64,000 nucleotides of DNA from Spirochaetota bacterium (GTDB lineage: Bacteria > Spirochaetota > Spirochaetia > Treponematales > Rectinemataceae): positions 44,734 through 108,733 of the forward strand of contig JAJUJQ010000007.1 in assembly GCA_029265255.1 (NCBI GenBank), in the 5' to 3' direction. The translations under genes and the position numbers were made by a program. Positions 52,312 to 59,554 of the stretch are shown here, in pieces. The stretch's first letter is position 1. Each line of letters opens with the position of its first letter. The notes beneath the pieces are model-generated. The model did not search any database. It saw only the letters and a program-made list of their open reading frames with translations, and was not told the DNA's origin.

Positions 52312-53031
52312 TTACTTAGAGCCTTCTGCATCGGGATGCGCGGCCTGCTTCGCAAGCGTCCTGCGATAACTCGCCTCGAGATGCTGGTGCATCGCGGCAT
52401 ACGCGCGTTCGGAATCCCGCGCAGCGATTGCTTCGTAGATTTTTTTATGTTCCTCAAGCGCGTCGCGATGGTCTTCTGATGTGCGCGGCGCGTCTTGATA
52501 GGTTTTCGCGATCGAATCCATGATGACCGGCACTATCCGCATGATGACCGGATTCCGTGTCGCTTCGGCGATGCTTCGATGAAAGTCCAGTTCGGCGTTG
52601 ATATTCACATGATGTTGAACCACGATATCTTCCATATCCCTGATGCTTGCCGCGATTCGTTCAAGATCCTGCGGCTGGACATTGATGGCAGCAAGGCGCG
52701 CGACGCCAGGCTCAATGATAAGCCTGGCTTCGATCAGTTCCAGCCGGAGATTAGAGCTGGATATGAAGTCCAAGCCTAGGGGATCCTCCGCCATACCGGG
52801 AACATCGGCGACGAATGTGCCTTTCCCCCGTCTGATAATCACAATGCCTTGCGACATAAGCGTTTTGATCGCTTCGCGGATCGTTGGTCTTGAAACCGAA
52901 AAATGATCGCACAGCTCGAGCTCATTGGGGAGCTTTTCCCCAGGCTTGAGTTTTTGTTCCCTGATGAGTTCCTTAATGTGCAGGGCGACTTCCTGTGAAC
53001 GCCGCGCTTCCGATGACAGCTTCTTGTACAT
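52312..53031 (-). CDS. GntR-family regulator (FadR/FCD subfamily)
   Basis: 239 residues. The N-terminal winged helix (residues about 15-80) has EKLPNELELCDHFSVSRPT and the GKGTFV wing; the C-terminal FCD domain (about 95-220) has EARLIIEPGVARLAA, with His residues for a metal and ligand. These proteins usually repress uptake and use of an acidic metabolite. Candidate operators lie in its own promoter and in front of the M24-tct operon. Confidence 0.93.
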   Translation of the reverse strand: MYKKLSSEARRSQEVALHIKELIREQKLKPGEKLPNELELCDHFSVSRPTIREAIKTLMSQGIVIIRRGKGTFVADVPGMAEDPLGLDFISSSNLRLELIEARLIIEPGVARLAAINVQPQDLERIAASIRDMEDIVVQHHVNINAELDFHRSIAEATRNPVIMRIVPVIMDSIAKTYQDAPRTSEDHRDALEEHKKIYEAIAARDSERAYAAMHQHLEASYRRTLAKQAAHPDAEGSK

Positions 53032-53057
53032 GACCCCAGCCTTCAGCTCAATATCAA

Positions 53058-53074
53058 TGTCTTACGTCATACAA
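53058..53074. promoter_or_regulatory. Candidate GntR operator 2 (autoregulation)
   Basis: A 16-bp imperfect palindrome TGTCTTACGTCATACA (6 of 8 positions symmetric), plus one base. It shares ACGTCATACAA with operator 1. It overlaps the putative -10 (TATTGT, 53071-53076) of a promoter with -35 TTGCTC at 53095-53100. Confidence 0.6.
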
Positions 53075-53100
53075 TACCGCAATCCCTACGGTTCGAGCAA
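53071..53100 (-). promoter_or_regulatory. Putative promoter of the GntR gene
   Basis: On the - strand: TTGCTC, 18-nt spacer, TATTGT (4 of 6). Weak on its own; supported by its overlap with operator 2. Confidence 0.4.
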
Positions 53101-53165
53101 GGCGAAACGATTCTGTTAAAGCACCGCGCGAGCCTGCCAGGAAATTCATCAGCTACATATTCCTA

Positions 53166-53195
53166 TTGTTTCAATCGCGCGGAAAGAGGTATGCT
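53166..53195 (+). promoter_or_regulatory. Predicted leaderless promoter of the RlmI-like gene
   Basis: TTGTTT, 18-nt spacer, TATGCT (4 of 6), 6 nt to the ATG at 53202. AGAGG upstream of the -10 is too far from the ATG to act as a ribosome-binding site. Confidence 0.4.
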
Positions 53196-53201
53196 GAACC
53201 T

Positions 53202-54434
53202 ATGCCAGTCATTACACTCAAACCCAGAGAAGACATCCGCATCCGGCAGGGACACCCCTGGATTTACGACAACGAAATCGCGCGGGTCGAAGGCGAGCCA
53301 CAGCCCGGTACAGAAGTCGAAGTCCTCGACGCGCGCGGTCTTCATGTCGGTTACGCGTGGTACAACCCATATTCGAAAATCCGGGCTCGGGTGTTTTCAC
53401 GCACCAGCGCGCGAGCCGATGAGGCGTTCTTTATCCGCGCATTTGAAGCCGCGAAGGAATGGCGGCTGTTCTGCTTCGGAAACGATCTGTTCGAGCGGGG
53501 TATGAGCGTACGACTTGTCTATGGCGAAGCGGATTCAGTGCCAGGTCTGATCGTGGACGGATTCGCGGGAGCTCCTATGGCACAAGGCGAGGAATTGTCC
53601 AGCCAAAAAGGATTCTGGCTCTCGGTTCAGTTTCTTGCTCTTGGCGTAGAGATCAGAAAACACGAGATTATTCGCGCGCTTAAGAAAGTGTTCAATCCTG
53701 ACGGTATTTTCGAGCGTTCCGACGCGCCGGTCTGCGCCCTTGAAGGGCTCGAACCGAGCGTCGGCGTACTAGATGGCGAGGTTCCCTCTCATATTGTCAT
53801 TGAAGAAAATGGCGCGCGATTCAAGATCGACCTGAGAGGTGGCCAGAAAACCGGCTGGTACCTCGACCAGCGGGCAAACCGTGCCGCGGCCGCTCGTTTT
53901 GCTCGCGGAGCCAGGGTGCTGGACATGTTCTGCAACCAGGGAGGTTTTTCAATTCTGGCAGCGCGTGCTGGCGCTCAATCCGTAATCTCGGTAGACAGCG
54001 CTTCCGACGCGCTGCGACTATTACAGGAGAATGTGCGGATCAACAACGTTGAGGACCGTATCACCACCGTCGAAGCAAATGGATTCGATTACCTGCGCGA
54101 CCTTGAGAAGATGGGCCAGCGTTTCGATCTAGTTATTTTGGATCCGCCGGCTTTTGCAAAGAATCGAACAGCAATCCCTGGCGCTCGGCGTGGGTACAAG
54201 GAGCTCAATCTCCGCGCCATGCGGCTGCTCGAACGAGGCGGCGTGCTCGTAACGCATTCCTGTTCGCACTGGTTCTCCGCGGCAATGTTCGATGAGGTTA
54301 TCGCGGAGGCCGCGATCGACAGCCATCGGCGTCTTCGACTCATCGAAGAACGTACGCAGGACCTCGACCATCCCATCGTGAGCGGCTATGAGGAATCGCG
54401 ATATTTAAAATGCAGAATTCTAAGAGTACTGTGA
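53202..54434 (+). CDS. RlmI-like class I SAM-dependent rRNA methyltransferase
   Basis: 410 residues. An N-terminal PUA domain (about 1-75, IRQGHPWIYDNEI), a middle RlmI-type domain, and a C-terminal Rossmann methyltransferase with VLDMFCNQGGFSILAARAGA (motif I) and LVILDPPAFAKN (motif IV). The closest known type makes m5C in 23S rRNA; in those enzymes the catalytic Cys lies near SCSHW, present here. Start chosen at MPVITLK by family N-terminus. Confidence 0.88.
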   Translation: MPVITLKPREDIRIRQGHPWIYDNEIARVEGEPQPGTEVEVLDARGLHVGYAWYNPYSKIRARVFSRTSARADEAFFIRAFEAAKEWRLFCFGNDLFERGMSVRLVYGEADSVPGLIVDGFAGAPMAQGEELSSQKGFWLSVQFLALGVEIRKHEIIRALKKVFNPDGIFERSDAPVCALEGLEPSVGVLDGEVPSHIVIEENGARFKIDLRGGQKTGWYLDQRANRAAAARFARGARVLDMFCNQGGFSILAARAGAQSVISVDSASDALRLLQENVRINNVEDRITTVEANGFDYLRDLEKMGQRFDLVILDPPAFAKNRTAIPGARRGYKELNLRAMRLLERGGVLVTHSCSHWFSAAMFDEVIAEAAIDSHRRLRLIEERTQDLDHPIVSGYEESRYLKCRILRVL

Positions 54435-54476
54435 ATGGCATTAGGCAACGCCAGAAGTGAGCGTTACCGGCTCTGG

Positions 54477-54821
54477 TTACAGCACTTTTACTTTGGTGAC
54501 ATTTTCCGGATAGACACCAAAAAGCCGCGAGAGCTGTGCTGCGTCGACATAATGGGTCCCAGCCTTTGAATTGAACCAGTCGATGAATGCCTTCATTTCT
54601 TCCGGCTTGCCTGAATAGAGCGCCGAAGCGAACGCGGCTCTGTAGAGCCCTTTCTCGGCGAGTTCCATTGTGCGTAATCTGCCGAATTCCTTTTTTGCCT
54701 TTCCGTCCACAATGGCAGTATCGCCGTCGTAACCAATGCAAAATATGAAATCTTCCCTGCTGATCATTACCCACATTCCTCCAACCGGCAACGAGGCCGC
54801 GTCGCCGATGCTTCTCACCAT
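54477..54821 (-). CDS. Hypothetical protein, possibly 5'-truncated
   Basis: Up to 114 residues; not recognised. Segments such as ISREDFIFCIGYDGDTAIVDGKA and GKPEEMKAFIDWFNSKAG look like a folded domain. Starts are uncertain: an internal ATG (MISRED) lies 10 nt past GGAGG, while the open frame also continues upstream of 54821 for about 30 coding-like codons (ARPPLSAYAVLDYYQ) without an ATG. Either the start is internal, or this is the C-terminal remnant of a longer gene. Confidence 0.5.
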   Translation of the reverse strand: MVRSIGDAASLPVGGMWVMISREDFIFCIGYDGDTAIVDGKAKKEFGRLRTMELAEKGLYRAAFASALYSGKPEEMKAFIDWFNSKAGTHYVDAAQLSRLFGVYPENVTKVKVL

Positions 54822-54892
54822 CTGATAATAATCCAGAACGGCATATGCAGAAAGAGGCGGTCTGGCTAGGACGTGATTTGGTTTTAGCCACC

Positions 54893-55133
54893 CCTCAGTC
54901 AGCGGCTATCAGGCAGAAAGCGGACCTTCGTCACGGAGGTCAGCACGAAAGGAGTAACGCTGTACCCTGGTCGCTCTCATCACACAGCTTGCTTCCAATA
55001 TCGCAGATCTGGATACCATGGTTTCCAATGCTCAATGCCACCTATGACAAGGTGGCCCTGGATCATTTCACATTGATGAGCCTGTATGGGCAAGCGCTTT
55101 TTACTAAACTATCCATTAATAGCCCAGAGGAGG
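54893..55133. other. Gap with no recognisable gene
   Basis: Between the hypothetical protein's open frame and the rubredoxin terminator I see no convincing coding frame on either strand and no RNA gene. Base composition is similar to the surroundings. It may hold decayed upstream parts of the neighbouring hypothetical gene. Confidence 0.4.
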
Positions 55134-55167
55134 GAAAAATCAGGGCAGGCCCTACCTGGCCTGCCCT
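55134..55167 (-). terminator. Terminator of the rubrerythrin-desulfoferrodoxin-rubredoxin operon
   Basis: A 10-bp perfect stem (AGGGCAGGCC with GGCCTGCCCT), 6-nt loop, and TTTTT shortly after on the - strand. It starts 37 bases after the rubredoxin stop. Confidence 0.85.
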
Positions 55168-55203
55168 TCAATCGCTGCGGTTATCGAGACTGCACCACTG
55201 TTG

Positions 55204-55365
55204 TCAATCCATCGGTGAGAACGAATCCTTGCTGGCGCCACACATCGGGCAGACCCAATCATCAGGAAGCTGCTCAAATGGGGTTCCAGCGGGAATCTTG
55301 CCGTCGGGATCTCCTTCCGCAGGATCATAAATGTAGCCGCAGACATCACATACATACTTCTTCAT
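55204..55365 (-). CDS. Rubredoxin
   Basis: 53 residues, starting [19 protein letters not shown] and containing [16 protein letters not shown]. The four iron ligands are C6, C9, C39 and C42. AAAGGAG precedes the ATG. It donates electrons to desulfoferrodoxin and rubrerythrin encoded just upstream, which together remove superoxide and peroxide in anaerobes. Confidence 0.96.
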   Translation of the reverse strand: MKKYVCDVCGYIYDPAEGDPDGKIPAGTPFEQLPDDWVCPMCGASKDSFSPMD

Positions 55366-55404
55366 CGATCGCTCCTTTCCTCTTTATGCATGCCGGCTGA
55401 GGAC

Positions 55405-55779
55405 TCATGCTTTCCACAGGCCGTGGAGATTGCAATATTCGCGCGCGGATACCTTCTCGGCTTTGACAGGGAAGAAAGCTTTTGGCTCCTGACCTGGCGC
55501 GAGAAAGACTCTATGGGAAGCGTCATCCGCAATCAGCTCTATCCACTCAATGTAGTGCTTTTCTTCCATGGGGTGCGGCACCGCTCCCACCTTGACCCAC
55601 CATCCTTCCGCGGTCTTTTCCAACACAGGCACATGCTTTTCTTTTGCTGCATCGACGGTGTTTTCGGTAATGAGCACCATAGGTTCGCCACAACACACCA
55701 GCTCACCCGCTCCTGCATGCAGAACCTCAACAATGTTGCCACACTTCATGCATTTATATACTTGTTTTCTTGCGGTCAT
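55405..55779 (-). CDS. Desulfoferrodoxin (superoxide reductase, two-iron type)
   Basis: 124 residues. Center I (desulforedoxin-like) ligands are C10, C13, C29 and C30; center II uses H49, H69, H75, C116 and H119, all present. It reduces superoxide to hydrogen peroxide without making oxygen. The start is the second of two adjacent ATGs, 6 nt after AGGAGG. It lies between the genes for rubrerythrin (41-base gap) and rubredoxin (39-base gap). Confidence 0.95.
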   Translation of the reverse strand: MTARKQVYKCMKCGNIVEVLHAGAGELVCCGEPMVLITENTVDAAKEKHVPVLEKTAEGWWVKVGAVPHPMEEKHYIEWIELIADDASHRVFLAPGQEPKAFFPVKAEKVSAREYCNLHGLWKA

Positions 55780-55820
55780 CATCGACCTCCTCATTGCTCT
55801 GGACTAGTATCCCGCGGCAA

Positions 55821-56396
55821 TCACCAGTTCTCACCCAAAAGCTCGAAGTAGCCCTGGGGATGCGCACAGGCTGGACATACCTTGGGCGGCTCGGCCCCTT
55901 CAAAGAGATACCCGCAATTGAGGCAGCGCCACACGATAGGCTTGTCACGCTTGAAGACACGTCCCGCATCGATATTTGCCATGAAGCCCTCATAGCGTCT
56001 CGCATGCTGCTTTTCCGCCACGGCAATCGCCTCGAACACCGCTGCAATCGCGTCGAACCCTTCCTCGCGGGCTACTCGCGCAAACTCAGGATACATCGTT
56101 TGCCACTCGTAATTTTCTCCTCCGGCAGCTTCCAGGAGGTTTTCCCTCGTGGTTCCGATAACGCCGGCAGGAAATTCGGCGGAAATTTTTGCGGTACCCC
56201 CCTCCAAGAATTTGAACAGCCTCTTTGCATGCTCCTTTTCCTGATTGGCGGTTTCCTCAAATACCAGTGAAATCTGAATGTAACCCTCCTCTTTTGCCTT
56301 GGATGCAAAATACGTATAGCGGTTACGCGCCTGCGACTCGCCAGCAAACGCGGTGAGAAGGTTCACCTCGGTTTTTGTGCCTTTCAGACTTTTCAT
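55821..56396 (-). CDS. Rubrerythrin
   Basis: 191 residues. The diiron four-helix bundle has E20 (AGESQARNRY), EETANQEKEHAKR and AVAEKQHARRYEG. The C-terminal rubredoxin-like domain is CLNCGYLFEG ... CPACAHPQGYF. It reduces hydrogen peroxide, the product of the superoxide reductase encoded next. A perfect GGAGG lies before the ATG. Its promoter overlaps a palindrome, so the operon is probably repressed by an oxidant- or iron-sensing factor. Confidence 0.97.
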   Translation of the reverse strand: MKSLKGTKTEVNLLTAFAGESQARNRYTYFASKAKEEGYIQISLVFEETANQEKEHAKRLFKFLEGGTAKISAEFPAGVIGTTRENLLEAAGGENYEWQTMYPEFARVAREEGFDAIAAVFEAIAVAEKQHARRYEGFMANIDAGRVFKRDKPIVWRCLNCGYLFEGAEPPKVCPACAHPQGYFELLGENW

Positions 56397-56438
56397 TGCT
56401 ACCTCCTTCTAGATTCACGTCTGACTCTGCTCGACTTG

Positions 56439-56452
56439 ATAATACAGATTAT
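56439..56452. promoter_or_regulatory. Palindrome over the rubrerythrin promoter
   Basis: ATAAT-(4 nt)-ATTAT, symmetric at 10 of 14 positions. It overlaps a perfect -10 (TATAAT on the - strand, 56448-56453). Fur/PerR boxes are also AT-rich with these half sites, but their spacing differs (one central base in the usual Per box), so the regulator is not identified. Confidence 0.5.
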
Positions 56453-56477
56453 ATTCCATGTTCATAGCAAAATGCAA
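56448..56477 (-). promoter_or_regulatory. Rubrerythrin operon promoter
   Basis: On the - strand: TTGCAT (weak), 18-nt spacer, TATAAT (perfect), giving a leader of about 45 nt before the rubrerythrin start. Confidence 0.6.
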
Positions 56478-56553
56478 ATGCATCCCCATCGAGAACGCGG
56501 TATTTGAATACTCTTTTTCATTCCGCGCGTATGAGGAACGGGAGATCATTGAC

Positions 56554-57276
56554 ATGAGCGAAATCATCATATCTGAAAAGTCGCCGAATAAAGCAATGAT
56601 TCGGCCTCGTCATGCGCGTACCCATCCGGATATTAGGGAACGCATCAACCGCTATGGAATTGGAGCAATTTCCACGCAGGATCTTATCGTAGCTATCCTT
56701 GGTACTGGAACATCAGGACGCTCGGTGCATCGTGTCGCGCGCGAGGTGCTGCACATGATTGCTCATGGGCAACAGCCTGTAGAAACAAAACAGCTCATGG
56801 AGATATCAGGCATGGGCAAAGCCAAGAGCTGTGCGATTGCCGCTGCGGTTGAGCTCGGCAGGCGGCTGTTTTCCTTCCGCGGCATTCAGATTACGTCACC
56901 AAAGGATATATACCCGCTGTTGCTGCCGTATGCGGACCATCGTCAGGAGCATTTTATTGTTACTTCCCTGAACGGAGGACATGAGGTCAACATGGTGCGT
57001 GAGGTGACAAGAGGATTGATCAATAAGACAATGATTCATCCACGTGAAGTCTTCGCCGACCCTATCACAGACCGGGCATGCGCTATCATCGTGGCACACA
57101 ATCATCCGAGCGGTAATCTGGAACCTTCTTCCGAAGATATCGAAATCACCACCCGGCTCTGCAAATCCGGGGAATTACTGGGGATTCCAATACTCGATCA
57201 CCTTGTATTTTCCGAAAATGGCTATTACAGCTTTGTTGAGCATAATCGAATCGCGCTATCGAACCTCGCGGATTGA
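56554..57276 (+). CDS. radC: RadC-family JAMM-domain protein
   Basis: 240 residues. N-terminal helix-hairpin-helix region (MEISGMGKAKSCAIAAAVELG) and C-terminal JAMM metal site: HNHPSGNLEPSSED with an upstream Glu. The family is named for DNA repair but its function is unsettled. The start MSEIIISEK is preferred (GGGAG 9 nt upstream); an in-frame ATG at 56458 sits immediately after the rubrerythrin promoter palindrome and has no ribosome-binding site. Confidence 0.92.
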   Translation: MSEIIISEKSPNKAMIRPRHARTHPDIRERINRYGIGAISTQDLIVAILGTGTSGRSVHRVAREVLHMIAHGQQPVETKQLMEISGMGKAKSCAIAAAVELGRRLFSFRGIQITSPKDIYPLLLPYADHRQEHFIVTSLNGGHEVNMVREVTRGLINKTMIHPREVFADPITDRACAIIVAHNHPSGNLEPSSEDIEITTRLCKSGELLGIPILDHLVFSENGYYSFVEHNRIALSNLAD

Positions 57277-57409
57277 CACGAAATACCACGATGACTGAAC
57301 TCAAGCCCTCGCGTAAGATTGCCAGTGTTCGGACGCTGGCGGGCAGGCCTGCGCTGATAGTATCGACGGCAAACAGTGCGTACGATATCTGGATGCGGGC
57401 GTGCGGAAG

Positions 57410-57430
57410 CGCGGGCGCAAGGCGCCCGCG
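57410..57430. terminator. GC-rich hairpin between radC and the oxoamine synthase gene
   Basis: A 9-bp perfect stem (CGCGGGCGC with GCGCCCGCG) and a 3-nt loop between two convergent genes, 9 bases past the stop of the - strand gene. Neither side has a T-run, so Rho-independent termination would be weak. Confidence 0.5.
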
Positions 57431-57438
57431 TTCGATTA

Positions 57439-58617
57439 TCAGATTATGCCGTACTTCCTTCCGACCTTCTCGAAGATGTCGAGCGCTCGCTGGAGCTGCT
57501 CTTTTGTATGAGTGGCCATATAGGAAGTACGGAGCAAAGCCATATGCTCAGGAACCGCAGGACTTATGACGGGGTTGCAGTACACCCCGCTGTCAAAAAG
57601 GTCCTTCCAGACACGGAAGCAGGTTTCGTCCTCTCCAATGATGACTGGAATGATCGGCGTCTGGGTGGCACCGATATTGAAGCCGAGCTGGCGGAAGCCC
57701 TTCATCATGAAATGAGCGTTCTCCCAAAGCCGTTCGACATGCTCGGGCTCTGTCTCCATGATCTCAAGCGCGGCCATCGCCGCCATGAGATTCGGCGCGG
57801 GGAGCGAAGCGGAAAAGATAAATGATCGAGCGGTGTGTTTGATCCAGTTGATGACGTCCTTGTCTCCCGCGATAAAGCCTCCCAGCGAGGCGAAACTCTT
57901 CGAGAAGGTGCCCATGATGAGGTCCACCTTATCGGTCAGGTTAAAATGCCAGGCGGTACCTCGGCCGCCTCCCAGCACGCCGAGCGAGTGGGCATCATCC
58001 ACATAGAGGCGCGCTCCATAGCGCCCGCAAATATCGGTCAGCTTTGGAAGATCAACGATGTCGCCACCCATGGAGAACACGCCGTCCACAACCACCAGCA
58101 CGCCCGATTCCTCTGGTATTTTCTGAAGAATGCGCTCGAGCTGATCCAGATCCCCATGGACATAGCGCTTCATCTCGCCCATGCCAAGACGGCATCCGTC
58201 GACGATCGACGCGTGGTCTTCCTTATCGATGACGACGACATCATTCCGTCCGATCAGAGAAGAAATAGCACCAAGATTGGTCTGCATGCCAGTTGAAAAC
58301 ACCAATGCCGCATCCTTTCCTACAAATGCGGCGAGTCTGTCTTCCAATTCCTGATGAAGCTTGAGAGTACCGTTGAGAAAACGACTTCCTGTACAAGAAG
58401 GGCCGTATTCCTCAAGCCCCTTTCGTGCAGCTTCCCTCACTTTCGGATGCATGGTCAGACCAAGGTAGTTGTTCGACCCGATCATGATCAACTTGCGGCC
58501 ATGGAATACCGCTTCTGTCCCTTCGAGCCCATCCAGCGGCTGGAAGTAAGGGTAGATCCCTTTTTCCATTGCCTGCTTATCCAGGTCGAAATCGAAACAT
58601 TTCTGAAACAAGTCCAT
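57439..58617 (-). CDS. Alpha-oxoamine synthase, serine palmitoyltransferase-like
   Basis: 392 residues, PLP-dependent. Motifs: SNNYLGLTMHP, GSRFLNGTLKLHQELE, DDAHSLGVLG and the PLP lysine in TFSKSFASLGGF. The FSKSFASLGG form is closer to bacterial serine palmitoyltransferases than to KBL or BioF (which have GKALGG). Reaction would be condensation of serine (or another amino acid) with an acyl-CoA, possibly for sphingolipids. KBL or BioF remain alternatives. GGAGGT precedes the ATG. No bio, kbl/tdh or ceramide genes are adjacent. Confidence 0.85.
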   Translation of the reverse strand: MDLFQKCFDFDLDKQAMEKGIYPYFQPLDGLEGTEAVFHGRKLIMIGSNNYLGLTMHPKVREAARKGLEEYGPSCTGSRFLNGTLKLHQELEDRLAAFVGKDAALVFSTGMQTNLGAISSLIGRNDVVVIDKEDHASIVDGCRLGMGEMKRYVHGDLDQLERILQKIPEESGVLVVVDGVFSMGGDIVDLPKLTDICGRYGARLYVDDAHSLGVLGGGRGTAWHFNLTDKVDLIMGTFSKSFASLGGFIAGDKDVINWIKHTARSFIFSASLPAPNLMAAMAALEIMETEPEHVERLWENAHFMMKGFRQLGFNIGATQTPIIPVIIGEDETCFRVWKDLFDSGVYCNPVISPAVPEHMALLRTSYMATHTKEQLQRALDIFEKVGRKYGII

Positions 58618-58769
58618 GCTAGGACCTCCGGGGTACGCAGGGATGCACTCCGCTGCGTAGATCATGGCCATGCATTGCATAGCCCAGCGCACAGGGTGTC
58701 AATCAGACCTGTGCCGCTTCAGAGAATTCTAATGGTTTGACAGCATGGGGTCAATTGTGTACCGCGCTG

Positions 58770-59534
58770 CTATTTCTTTTCGCTATGCTGCTTTCTACGA
58801 TTGAACATGGTTTTGAAGAATCTGCTGACGGTGGGCCTGATATGTTCGTGCTCGATCGATTGCGCGATGCCCGCAAACCTGAAGACATCGGACTCCCTTC
58901 CGGTAACCAATATCACATCTCCAGGCTTGAATTGATAGTGTATATCCAGATCGTGAAATACTGCTCGATCACCTTGCGCTTCCAGTTCAGACCCGAACTT
59001 TACTGCAACGACGTTCACCCGTCGCACACGCCTCAGGTCAGCCTCAACGACGGTCTTGCCCATCAATCCTTCAGGGACAATGACTTCAGCGAGCACCAAA
59101 TCTCCACTGATCGGCATGAAATTGGTAAGGGAGGAAGAGAGAACCAGAGGAGCAATCCGCATGGCTGCTTCCCGATCCGCGTTCACGACTCTGTCCGCGC
59201 CTAGCAATTGCAGCAATTCATCATATTCTTCCGAACTCGAGTTGACGATGATCTGAGGCACACCGAGCTTCTTCAGTCGATGTACAGCAAGAAGGCTCAG
59301 TTCTCCAGGCCCCGCGATGTCGACGATCGCCACATCGACAGGCTCGTGAAGAATCCGCTCGAAGCTCTCGCTGTCGCGAAGATTGATCGAATAGGCCGTG
59401 GAGACCAGCTCTTTGATATGCTCAATGCGGGATGTACTGTCATCCAGCACGACAATCTGATCGGTGACCTCGGACACCCGTTCCAGCATCGATAGCGCAA
59501 AAGGACCGAGACCAATGAATGCAAATTGTTTCAT
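58770..59534 (-). CDS. ktrA: KtrA-type potassium uptake regulatory subunit
   Basis: 254 residues. One Rossmann RCK-N domain (FAFIGLGPFALSML, with acidic end VVLDDS) and one RCK-C domain (about 140-225), followed by a basic tail, longer than the usual 220. It forms the cytosolic ring that gates KtrB on binding nucleotides. It lies 20 bases after ktrB. Confidence 0.93.
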   Translation of the reverse strand: MKQFAFIGLGPFALSMLERVSEVTDQIVVLDDSTSRIEHIKELVSTAYSINLRDSESFERILHEPVDVAIVDIAGPGELSLLAVHRLKKLGVPQIIVNSSSEEYDELLQLLGADRVVNADREAAMRIAPLVLSSSLTNFMPISGDLVLAEVIVPEGLMGKTVVEADLRRVRRVNVVAVKFGSELEAQGDRAVFHDLDIHYQFKPGDVILVTGRESDVFRFAGIAQSIEHEHIRPTVSRFFKTMFNRRKQHSEKK

Positions 59535-59554
59535 AGGTACTCCTTTGTAATCTT

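Noticed and set aside
56439..56452. Calling the rubrerythrin palindrome a PerR box
   Set aside because: Half sites match but the spacer is 4 nt against 1 nt in the usual box; left as an unidentified operator.
56458..56553. Upstream ATG of radC adding 32 residues
   Set aside because: It has no ribosome-binding site and lies against the rubrerythrin promoter; the extra residues do not resemble RadC.
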